Assembly (NCBI GenBank): GCA_947466965.1
Contig: CANIFU010000024.1
Location: 1-38,865 of the forward strand
DNA: 38,865 nt
Reading direction: 5' to 3'
Origin: Bacteroidota bacterium
GTDB lineage: Bacteria > Bacteroidota > Bacteroidia > 2-12-FULL-35-15
Shown here: one piece after another, positions 24,844 to 32,530 of the stretch
Layout of the letters: each line of letters opens with the position of its first letter
Position numbering within the stretch: the stretch's first letter is position 1
Made by a program: the position numbers and the translations under genes
The notes under the pieces: model-generated
Told to the model about the DNA's origin: nothing
Seen by the model: the letters and a program-made list of their open reading frames with translations, nothing else
The model's database searches: none

Positions 24844-27800
24844 TTTTTACAATTTAAAGGTTTGAATTCCACATCATCGCCAAAATATTTTTTCCACTCT
24901 TCAGTACTTAGATCTCGATTTATTTTAGAACATAATTCGTTATAAACAGTATAGGAATTTGAATGAAATTCTCTAATGGTAAGATCCGACAGTGTCACAT
25001 AAATATTACCATCACTATCTGCATAAACAGATCTGACGTGAGTTCCAAAGGCAACAGAGATTGGTTTTCCCGAAGCACGACTGCAATCTACCATCCAGAT
25101 TTTATTATCGGAACTTATAGCGGACAATACAGCACTTTTTTCGTTAAAAGAAAGTTTTTTAATAATTGATTTAGAGACCTTGTATTCATTTTTAGTTACA
25201 AGCATATTATCCTGAAATGAAAATTTAATAATTTTACCGTTTGAGAAGCCGGCAAAAACAATATTTCCTGAATTATCGGCTTCAAGTGAATATGGAAGCT
25301 GTTTTTGTTTATCATTATAATATACTAGTTTTTTTTCTCCGCTACTTGATATATGATATATATTACCCTTCGTTGTTCCGATCAAACATTCTCTCTTATT
25401 TAAAGCAGTAAAAGAAATAACATCTTCCTTTAATTCAACTACCTTTTCTGGAGTTCTAACTTTTTTATTATAAAAAGAGATCATACCACTTTTTGTAACT
25501 AAAAGAAACTTTTCTCCGTCATTAATAGCCATCCCTCCTCTTAATGCACCTCCCAATTTTTCAAAACGGCCCAATAGAGTTACATTACTTTCAGATAAAG
25601 CGAACCCAGACACAATCCCCGAGTTATTTTCAGTAAACAACGTCATTGCTTTTTGCTCAACGAACATATTTTCTATCAAACCATTATTTTTAATTATCGT
25701 TTCATTTGTAATTATGTTTCCTTCTTTTTTTTGTTTGTTCCATTGGTAAATATTAGCATCCGATCCTAATGAAAATAGCTTTCCATTTGCTTCAAAAATT
25801 ACAGATTGTTCAACCAAAGCTCTTTTGTTAAAATTAAAGCAATCCTTACCATTTAAATAATAATTCGCCTGTATCAAACCATTATAAATAATGGGATCCC
25901 AAGCTTCGCCATTTACCTCTTTATGCAAATCCAAAGCGTGCATTGCAAATAAAGCCGAAAGCTGTATTTCCTCAAATTTGTCTGCAGACATATATGCGAT
26001 TTGCTGAGAAAGTGCTTTTGAGGAAAGTACTTTTGTTTTTAATTCTGAATTCAAAGCTTTTTCTTTTGCACTTTCTGCAATTTTGGTTTGTTTAATTGCA
26101 TTTTCCGCTTCATTGCTTGCACGTTTTGCTTCTTCTTTCGCAAGTGTTGATTTACTTATGGCTAGTATTGTAGCTTGTTGAGCAATATTTTTTTGAGCAA
26201 TTGCGTCTTTTGCGAATTTTTCAGTTTCCTGTTTCGCTTTTAGTGCCTCCTGTTCATTCTTCTGAGCTTTTTCTTTTGCCTTCTCGGCCTCATCTTTTGA
26301 TAACAAAGCCAAAGACTTAGAATTTTCGGATTCTATTCTTTTTTGTTCAGCAAACTCTTGCTGGCTTGCGGCAAAATTTTTCTGATTGAATGCCCAAAAG
26401 GTTAGTCCAGATAAAACAAGCATTATCAAAACTGAAAGAGTGACAAGAACTTTATTTTTTCTCTTTTTTACTTTTTCAATATTATTCAGAAATTGTCTGC
26501 TTTCTTTTATGTAAACATTAATATTATCGATCTTACTCTTTGCTTTATTAAATTTCTGTTCAAGCAAATCAGTGCTTTCATCATATTTAACAAGCCAATG
26601 TTCATTAATAAAAGACTTTTCATACCATGTTTCGAATTGCTCTAATGGGCCTAGTGGAAGTAAAAAATTATCTGACTTATTACTTTCTTCCCATCTTAGC
26701 AACTGTTTATTAAAATCAATGAAATCATTTAAATTTTGAGCATCCTCTTCCGACCACATTCTTAGTTTTTCCCAATTACGAATCAATGCCTCATGTGTAA
26801 TGTCTATAACAGCGTCAACATTTAATATCTCCTGCTGGCTGATAAAAGGATTCAAAAGTGTGTTACCAGGTTCACGGTATCTTCTTAGCAGACTATCCAA
26901 TTCAACTATACCAATATCTTTATTGTTAATGTTTCCTAGTAAATCTTTTACACTCGAACGGTGACGAACAGAACGGCCTTCATTAATCTTTGTAAGAGTC
27001 TGAAAGGAACGTTTCAAAGCAAAATACAAAGTATCTTCAGAAATATCACTTTTATTATTCTTTTTAAACTCTGCTATAGAATCCTGCATTAATTCATCAG
27101 CATGCGCATTAATAATATTTTGTAAAGAAGGATTTTTAAAATGAGCTTTTTTGGATTGCGGAATTTTTTCAAAAAAAACACCAAACCTATTTCGGTCAGA
27201 TTCTGAAAGTTCAACCGGATCGATTCCTCCGGCCATTGCTAAATGAATCAACCCCATTTCTTCCTCATTCTCCATTGCAATATTCCAAATTCTATTCAGT
27301 GCATGCTGAATGATCGGTAATTGATCGGTTCCATCAGTTGCAGCAGATGTTAAATAATTAACCAATTGATCAGAAATAGAATTGCCATTTAACAGAGCTG
27401 GTTCCAAAATAATTTTTTCAATTTCTTCACGATTCAATCTGGGAATAAAAAAATGACTGAATCCTACTAGTTCCGGTAAGCCACGAAATGCAGGACTATT
27501 CCCAATAAAATCGGAACGCATTGTAAAGACAATATAGATCGGGAGTTTTTCTTCATTCGCGATTCTTATTGTTTCCACAAGTAAATTTAAAACCACTTCC
27601 GCTTCAAGAGTAGGCTCATTCTTAAAAAAATTCTCATTGTTCGTAAAAAACTCTTCAAACTGATCAACAAGAATAAATAAGTTAGCTGCTTTTGATCTCT
27701 TTAATTTTTTTTCATCTAGTGAAAGATTTTTCCAATCCTGACTTTCATTATTAGTGTGAAATTCACTTTTTTTATAGAGTTCTACAATCGAGGAAAATCC

Positions 27801-28136
27801 AAATGAGAGGTCTTCATAAACTGTGTTTACAGGTAATTTGAAAATTTCCGCAAGTGATTTAGAAAGATTGAATAAAGGCCGGTCTTCCGGTTTGATTATT
27901 GAAAATCGCCATGAATTATAAGTTGCTTTAATAAATCCAGCTTTTATATTAGGAATAACACCGGCATAAACAATAGATGACTTACCATCCCCAGAGGCAC
28001 CCGTAATCATTACAAAGCGGTTCTTCTCAAGTTGCCCTATTATATCATCAATGTTTTTTTCCCTCCCTTTAAAAAAGATAGATTCTTTTTCATCAAAAGG
28101 TCTAAGACCAGGATATGGACATAATTCAATTTCCAT
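24840..28136 (-). CDS. nSTAND1 NTPase with transmembrane helix, coiled coil and C-terminal propeller
   Basis: A 1098-residue STAND ATPase. ELCPYPGLRPFDEKESIFFKGRE is the hallmark N-terminus of nSTAND1 proteins. Walker A GASGDGKSS (46-54), Walker B LFILVDQFEEFF (153-164) and sensor-like MRSDF (206-210) follow. A winged-helix/helical region runs to about 540, with ITHEALIRNWEKLRMW at 446-461. A hydrophobic segment KVLVTLSVLIMLVLSGLTFWAF (563-584) is a transmembrane helix, then a long Ala/Lys/Glu coiled coil (585-705), a STAND-WD40-typical helical linker (FEEIQLSALFAMHALDL) and a beta-propeller (about 765-1085). With basic KKRKNK before the helix, the ATPase is cytosolic and the propeller periplasmic. 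It sits 3 bases from the TIR-like gene and overlaps the OMP gene. Confidence 0.9.
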   Translation of the reverse strand: MEIELCPYPGLRPFDEKESIFFKGREKNIDDIIGQLEKNRFVMITGASGDGKSSIVYAGVIPNIKAGFIKATYNSWRFSIIKPEDRPLFNLSKSLAEIFKLPVNTVYEDLSFGFSSIVELYKKSEFHTNNESQDWKNLSLDEKKLKRSKAANLFILVDQFEEFFTNNENFFKNEPTLEAEVVLNLLVETIRIANEEKLPIYIVFTMRSDFIGNSPAFRGLPELVGFSHFFIPRLNREEIEKIILEPALLNGNSISDQLVNYLTSAATDGTDQLPIIQHALNRIWNIAMENEEEMGLIHLAMAGGIDPVELSESDRNRFGVFFEKIPQSKKAHFKNPSLQNIINAHADELMQDSIAEFKKNNKSDISEDTLYFALKRSFQTLTKINEGRSVRHRSSVKDLLGNINNKDIGIVELDSLLRRYREPGNTLLNPFISQQEILNVDAVIDITHEALIRNWEKLRMWSEEDAQNLNDFIDFNKQLLRWEESNKSDNFLLPLGPLEQFETWYEKSFINEHWLVKYDESTDLLEQKFNKAKSKIDNINVYIKESRQFLNNIEKVKKRKNKVLVTLSVLIMLVLSGLTFWAFNQKNFAASQQEFAEQKRIESENSKSLALLSKDEAEKAKEKAQKNEQEALKAKQETEKFAKDAIAQKNIAQQATILAISKSTLAKEEAKRASNEAENAIKQTKIAESAKEKALNSELKTKVLSSKALSQQIAYMSADKFEEIQLSALFAMHALDLHKEVNGEAWDPIIYNGLIQANYYLNGKDCFNFNKRALVEQSVIFEANGKLFSLGSDANIYQWNKQKKEGNIITNETIIKNNGLIENMFVEQKAMTLFTENNSGIVSGFALSESNVTLLGRFEKLGGALRGGMAINDGEKFLLVTKSGMISFYNKKVRTPEKVVELKEDVISFTALNKRECLIGTTKGNIYHISSSGEKKLVYYNDKQKQLPYSLEADNSGNIVFAGFSNGKIIKFSFQDNMLVTKNEYKVSKSIIKKLSFNEKSAVLSAISSDNKIWMVDCSRASGKPISVAFGTHVRSVYADSDGNIYVTLSDLTIREFHSNSYTVYNELCSKINRDLSTEEWKKYFGDDVEFKPLNCKK

Positions 28137-28139
28137 AGT

Positions 28140-28985
28140 TTAATTTATGGTTATTTTTTCAAAAAACATTTTTATTTCTAATCCTGCTAGCGTGTCTTCT
28201 GTAAACAGCTTATAAATATTGGGAACTTCGAGCGAAACTTGATCGGGAGATGTAAACTCTTTATCAAATATTGTTAAAATAGGAACATTGGAAGAAACGC
28301 CACCTATTATTTTCCATACTTGTTGAGAAAAGTTTACCGCCCATTCTGTTGAATTTTTGGAATAAACCACACATAAAGTAGAATTTAAAATACTTTCTGA
28401 ACAGAGAGAAGCATAATTTATTTCAGTTGAAAAGTCGATGTAGATCGGATTTATTTTTAATATATTGTCAATTATTAGCTGAACATCTCCAGCCTTTTTT
28501 TTGTCGTTCTCATTGCAAATAAATGTAATATCATAAAGCTTTTCACTCTTCTTTTCTTCTTTGAATAACTTCATGCTCCTCAAATCATCAACAAGTTTAA
28601 TAAGAGAAGAATAGGATATAAAATGTTGATTGAAAATAAGTCGTTTTAAATTTTCAATTACTTTGAATTCGCCTTTGCCTTTTAAAACTTCAATCAATTC
28701 CTTTGAGCACCATACAATTGTATGCTTTTTAGAGAGCAAATCGGCATATTCATTAAGGGAATCAATTCCTTGAAAAATCTTTTTATTTTTGTTATCAAGT
28801 ATTTCAGAAGTGATAACGTTCAAAACAATATCTGAACTTTGAATTAGCTCAGACCTTTGGTTATCAGAAAAATCATCCGTTGGGTTGACAACTTCCATTC
28901 CTGCACGATGAATAATTCCGACCATTTTTTTTCTAAAATCTAAATTAGACTCAGGAAGCCTTGATAAAAAGATCTTTCTATGCAC
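28140..28985 (-). CDS. Double TIR-like/DUF4062-like protein partnering nSTAND1
   Basis: A 281-residue cytosolic protein starting at GTG. The N-terminal half (KIFLSRLPESNLDFRKKMVGIIHRAGMEVVNP, then SELIQSSDIVLNVI and GIDSLNEYADLL) follows the strand-helix order of the DUF4062/TIR-like domains that accompany nSTAND1 NTPases. The C-terminal half (ITFICNENDKKKAGDVQLIIDNIL, ESILNSTLCVVYSKNSTEWAVNFSQQ) resembles a second TIR-like domain. The Glu usually found after the W-C/A-x-x position for NADase activity is not seen, so it may be a scaffold or receptor adaptor, not a NAD-degrading enzyme. It is the first gene of the five-gene operon. Divergent promoters with the T9SS cargo gene lie upstream. Assignment is by pattern and context. 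Confidence 0.7.
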   Translation of the reverse strand: MHRKIFLSRLPESNLDFRKKMVGIIHRAGMEVVNPTDDFSDNQRSELIQSSDIVLNVITSEILDNKNKKIFQGIDSLNEYADLLSKKHTIVWCSKELIEVLKGKGEFKVIENLKRLIFNQHFISYSSLIKLVDDLRSMKLFKEEKKSEKLYDITFICNENDKKKAGDVQLIIDNILKINPIYIDFSTEINYASLCSESILNSTLCVVYSKNSTEWAVNFSQQVWKIIGGVSSNVPILTIFDKEFTSPDQVSLEVPNIYKLFTEDTLAGLEIKMFFEKITIN

Positions 28986-29023
28986 AGTTATCAGTTAATA
29001 AAGTTGTTATTGAATGAGTATTA

Positions 29024-29031
29024 CAAATTTA
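29024..29031 (-). promoter_or_regulatory. -7 box of the TIR/nSTAND1 operon
   Basis: CAAATTTA reads TAAATTTG on the minus strand, an exact TAnnTTTG box about 39 bases upstream of the GTG at 28985. The -33 region is poor (TTTTAG). It lies within 10 bases of the -33 element of the divergent gene, so the two promoters are nearly back to back. Confidence 0.5.
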
Positions 29032-29039
29032 ATATTTAA

Positions 29040-29072
29040 TTTGTAACTTACTAAAAATAAAAATTATATTTG
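29040..29072 (+). promoter_or_regulatory. Bacteroidota-type promoter of the T9SS cargo gene
   Basis: TTTG (29040-29043), 21 bases, then TATATTTG (29065-29072): an excellent consensus promoter. It predicts a start near 29079 and a leader of about 32 bases before the ATG at 29111. Confidence 0.7.
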
Positions 29073-29110
29073 TGATACTCTTGCAAAGCTCCAAAACAAA
29101 ATAAAATAAA

Positions 29111-30271
29111 ATGAACACAAAGCCTCTTATATTATCATCATTTTTGATCTTTTCATTTTTAAACATTTTCGGCCAAGCACCAATCAATGATGACCCATGT
29201 AATGCTATTCTTCTTTCAACAAATCCCTTTTGTTCTTATTCTACTTTTTCCAATGCTGGTGCAACTGCTTCAGTAGGAGTGCCAGATCCTTTATGTGCAA
29301 GTTACCTTGGAGGCGATGTTTGGTTTAAAGTTGTTGTTCCAGCAACAGGCATTAAAATTGATAGCAATACAGGAGATATCCTAGATGGCGGAATGGCAAT
29401 TTATTCCGGAACTTGCTCCAGCCTAACATTAATTGAATGTAATGACGATGACAGTCCGAATGGCGCAATGCCGCAACTATATAATACCACATTAATACCC
29501 GGAGACACTATTTGGATAAGGTTTTGGGAGTTTGCTAATAATAATAATGGGACTTTTCAAATATGTATTTCCGAAACTAACATAGCAGCCGATGAATCTT
29601 GCAGTGCTGCATTACTTTCTGTGGGAACATCTTGTACATATATTGACCTTTCCAATGTTGGTTCTACAGGTTCCATTGGGCTGCCTGCAGCAGGTTGTGG
29701 ACAATACGTGGATAGCGATGTTTGGTTCAAGTTTATAGTCCCCCCAGCAACAACTAATGTTATAATTGATAGCAATATCGGAACGATAACAGATGGAGCA
29801 ATGGCAATATATTACGGGACTGATTGCATAAGCCTCACTTTATTAGAATGTGATGATGATGATAGTCCAAATGGCTTTATGCCCCTTATCAATAATTCTT
29901 CATTCATCCCGGGTGAAACTATTTGGATCCGTTTTTGGAAATATCTTGGTGGCTCAGGTTCTTTCCAAATGTGTGTCTATGCGCCTGAAATAATTTCTGT
30001 TCCCGAAAATCAATTGATTAAAGAAAATGTAATAATTTCTCCTAATCCTTTTTCAGAATCTGCAACAATAAACTTCGAAAATCCTGCAATTTTTGGTTTG
30101 AATACTGAAATATCTATTTATAATATAATGGGAGAAAAAGCAGAAGTAATTATCTCTAAAACATCTACTGGATTTGAAATTCAAAAAGGTAATCTAAGTA
30201 ACGGGATTTATTTTTTCATTATTACTTCAAATAAAAAAAATATTAGTGTTGGAAAACTTGTAGTAGAGTAA
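29111..30271 (+). CDS. Secreted protein with duplicated beta domain and T9SS type A sorting signal
   Basis: 386 residues: a signal peptide (LILSSFLIFSFLNIFGQ), two homologous domains (residues about 25-155 and 160-292), and a C-terminal sorting domain (about 300-386). Each repeat contains DVWFK-VVP, MAIY-GT, SLTL-ECDDDSPNG-MP and IPGDTIWIRFWE, a beta-sandwich like those of Bacteroidota adhesion or enzyme-accessory modules. The acidic DDDSPNG loop could bind calcium. The C-terminus (ISPNPFSESATI, IYNIMGE, LSNGIYFFIITSN, GKLVVE) is a clear T9SS type A CTD, so it is exported across the outer membrane by the T9SS and attached or released. It is divergent from the TIR/nSTAND1 operon and convergent, 6 bases away, with the membrane phosphatase. 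Function unknown, adhesin likely. Confidence 0.85.
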   Translation: MNTKPLILSSFLIFSFLNIFGQAPINDDPCNAILLSTNPFCSYSTFSNAGATASVGVPDPLCASYLGGDVWFKVVVPATGIKIDSNTGDILDGGMAIYSGTCSSLTLIECNDDDSPNGAMPQLYNTTLIPGDTIWIRFWEFANNNNGTFQICISETNIAADESCSAALLSVGTSCTYIDLSNVGSTGSIGLPAAGCGQYVDSDVWFKFIVPPATTNVIIDSNIGTITDGAMAIYYGTDCISLTLLECDDDDSPNGFMPLINNSSFIPGETIWIRFWKYLGGSGSFQMCVYAPEIISVPENQLIKENVIISPNPFSESATINFENPAIFGLNTEISIYNIMGEKAEVIISKTSTGFEIQKGNLSNGIYFFIITSNKKNISVGKLVVE

Positions 30272-30277
30272 TAAAAA

Positions 30278-32431
30278 TTACACCCTTACCCCTATTACCA
30301 ATATATCATCCGTCTGCTCCATATTCCCTTTCCATTCATCAATAAAAGAACCCAGGTATTCCTTTTGTTCTTCCATTGTTTTATTCTGAATGGATAATAA
30401 AATGTCCTTAAATTTTCTTGTCATTAATTTTTTGTCCTGCGGACTAAATTGATCGGCATAACCGTCTGAAAAAAGGTAGATTGTATCCCCTTTCTGAAGA
30501 TTGATAGAATGCTTTACAAACTCCTGGCTATCTTCTGTTAATCCACCTATAGCTACCTTTGTTGCTTTAAACTCCTCTATCTCATGTTGATCTTTACGAA
30601 TAATCAAAAGTGGGCGGTTGGCGCCTGCATACTCCAACTGTGTCAGCTCTTTATTGAAAGCACAAAGCGATACATCCATTCCGTCTCGGGTTGAATTTAT
30701 TTTATCTGTCTGGCGCAATACTTTTTTCATTCCTCGATTTACCAGATTTAAAATAACTGAAACATCAGAGCTATCTTTAATCGCCTCATTCAACTTTTCA
30801 GAACCTATGGTGCTCATAAAAGCACCCGGAACACCATGGCCGGTACAATCACATGCTGCAATCAATATTGTATTATCTCTTTCTGAAAACCAATAAAAAT
30901 CGCCTGCAACAATATCTTTTGGTTTAAATAAAATGAATGAATTTGGAAGTGCTGAAGAAACTTCAGCTAAAGGAGGAAGTAATGCATTTTGAATTCGTTG
31001 GGCATAACTGATTGAATCTAGTATTTCTTTTTGTTTTTCTTCAACTAAATTTTTTTGATCTTCTACTTCTGTTTTTTGACTTTCAATAATTTCTTTTTGC
31101 TTTAACAATGTATTATTTATTTGTTTCCTTAGATAATTACTTCGCAAAACAAAAAACACTAACATAAGAAAAACCATAATAATAAGTATGAAATAAACAA
31201 TAGTTTGCTTATTATCGCTTAACTCAGAATCTTTGGCATTCAGTAATTCCATACCTTTTTCATTTTCACTTTTCAACTTCACTATTTCCTCTTGCTTTTT
31301 TACAGCATCATATTTTGAATTAAGATTTGTTATTTGACTAAACAATGCAGTATTTAAATCTTTATTACCCGAATTTATAATGTCGGTCAATGCTTGATAT
31401 TCAGCATTTTTAATTTCGTATTGAATATTCGTAAGCGTATTAAAAACATATAATAAAGGCATATAATTAAAATTAGTTATCTCCCAACTAACGGGCTGGC
31501 CTTCTTCTCCCGAATAATTATCTGTACTTAAATTCAATCCCTCTTGTATAATAGTACGATTTTGTTCTTGAATTAAACTTAATAATGTATCTCTGAAATT
31601 GTTTATAACTGATTTTAATTTTGAGGCAGAGTATTTGTCTTTATTGAGATTATATTCATTACCAATTAAAATTTTTGTTGTAAGATCCAAATTTACTTTG
31701 TTTTCTATAAATAAAGAAGATAGTGTGTCTGCTTGTGTTTTTGGAATTTTATCTATAATGACTAATAGATGTGATTTTAAATCTTTAATATGAATTATTG
31801 CAGAATCGGCAGCAGTTTTTAATTTAGTGGCTCTGATTAAAATATCATTGTTTTTATCTATGCCTATTTTGTATAAAGTACCATACAATTGTTTATTTCT
31901 TGAAGAAGCTGTTCTAAGTGCCTCCTCGGTATTTACTCCTTGTTGCAGCACAGTGTCTATATTGATTCTGCCACTTCCCGAATTTAAAAGTGCACTAATT
32001 GTATGCACAAAAAAATAGATTACTAGCAAAATATTATGAGAAACTATTAAATTTTTCTTTCGCAATAAGGCTAAATGATAGAGCGAAAAAGGAACAATTA
32101 TAAATAAAAGGATATAATTATTGATAATGTAAAAAAATCCGGCACCAGGCCAATGCATTATTAAAAATGTTAAACCAATTGCAAAAAGCAGTAAAATAAT
32201 AGTTTGGAGAAGTAATACTAGCTTCGATCTTTTTGTTTCTTTTGTTTTCCAACTTTCTATAGCAAATAATGGCATATAAAAGAAAGTAAAGATAAACGTA
32301 CCAAACATTATTAAAATTGAGGCGCCAGGCCAATGTTGAATTTTAAAGAACTCTCCTAATAATGTAGGAATTATTAAAATCCAAACGATAACATTTAATG
32401 TTTTGGATGGTTTAATTTCGTTTAAGCCCAT
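30278..32431 (-). CDS. Membrane PP2C/SpoIIE phosphatase with GldL/GldM-like sensor region
   Basis: 717 residues. Five predicted membrane helices (about 12-28, 38-60, 70-90, 99-122, 128-150) are followed by a periplasmic domain (about 153-405), a sixth helix (409-430), a coiled coil (435-470) and a PP2C domain (471-717; GDFYWF, DCTGHGVPGAFMS, STRDGMDVSL, FSDGYADQF, QTDDILVIGV). Motif HWPGA after helices 1 and 3 (residues 33-37 and 93-97, both preceded by a Phe-Lys-Ile-Gln or Ile-Met element) matches the GldL/PorL hairpin. The periplasmic domain, with SWEITNF, MPLLYVFNTLTNIQ and EIKNAE (315-344), matches the first domain of GldM/PorM. Odd helix number puts the sensor outside and the phosphatase inside. 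The likely substrate is SiaC or a similar anti-anti-factor. Confidence 0.85.
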   Translation of the reverse strand: MGLNEIKPSKTLNVIVWILIIPTLLGEFFKIQHWPGASILIMFGTFIFTFFYMPLFAIESWKTKETKRSKLVLLLQTIILLLFAIGLTFLIMHWPGAGFFYIINNYILLFIIVPFSLYHLALLRKKNLIVSHNILLVIYFFVHTISALLNSGSGRINIDTVLQQGVNTEEALRTASSRNKQLYGTLYKIGIDKNNDILIRATKLKTAADSAIIHIKDLKSHLLVIIDKIPKTQADTLSSLFIENKVNLDLTTKILIGNEYNLNKDKYSASKLKSVINNFRDTLLSLIQEQNRTIIQEGLNLSTDNYSGEEGQPVSWEITNFNYMPLLYVFNTLTNIQYEIKNAEYQALTDIINSGNKDLNTALFSQITNLNSKYDAVKKQEEIVKLKSENEKGMELLNAKDSELSDNKQTIVYFILIIMVFLMLVFFVLRSNYLRKQINNTLLKQKEIIESQKTEVEDQKNLVEEKQKEILDSISYAQRIQNALLPPLAEVSSALPNSFILFKPKDIVAGDFYWFSERDNTILIAACDCTGHGVPGAFMSTIGSEKLNEAIKDSSDVSVILNLVNRGMKKVLRQTDKINSTRDGMDVSLCAFNKELTQLEYAGANRPLLIIRKDQHEIEEFKATKVAIGGLTEDSQEFVKHSINLQKGDTIYLFSDGYADQFSPQDKKLMTRKFKDILLSIQNKTMEEQKEYLGSFIDEWKGNMEQTDDILVIGVRV

Positions 32432-32503
32432 ATTTTTTTAGTTTATCTATTGTTTAAATAAAAATTAAATGAAGGACTACTATTTTTTATGGAATCAGTT
32501 CTT

Positions 32504-32530
32504 TAAAAAATAATAATCAATTTCTTGATT
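32504..32530 (-). terminator. Possible weak terminator after the ABC transporter gene
   Basis: On the minus strand, AATCAA-GAAA-TTGATT forms a 6-pair hairpin with a stable tetraloop, beginning in the stop codon and followed by ATTATTTTTT. It is AT-only, so the evidence is weak. The 98-base gap to the phosphatase gene allows separate transcription. Confidence 0.3.

Noticed and set aside
24840-28985. Reading the TIR/nSTAND1 pair as a classical antiphage Avs-type system
   Set aside because: No nuclease, protease or other killing domain is present, the TIR-like domains look non-catalytic, and the operon includes envelope proteins and a phosphatase. Signalling seems more likely, though defence is not excluded.
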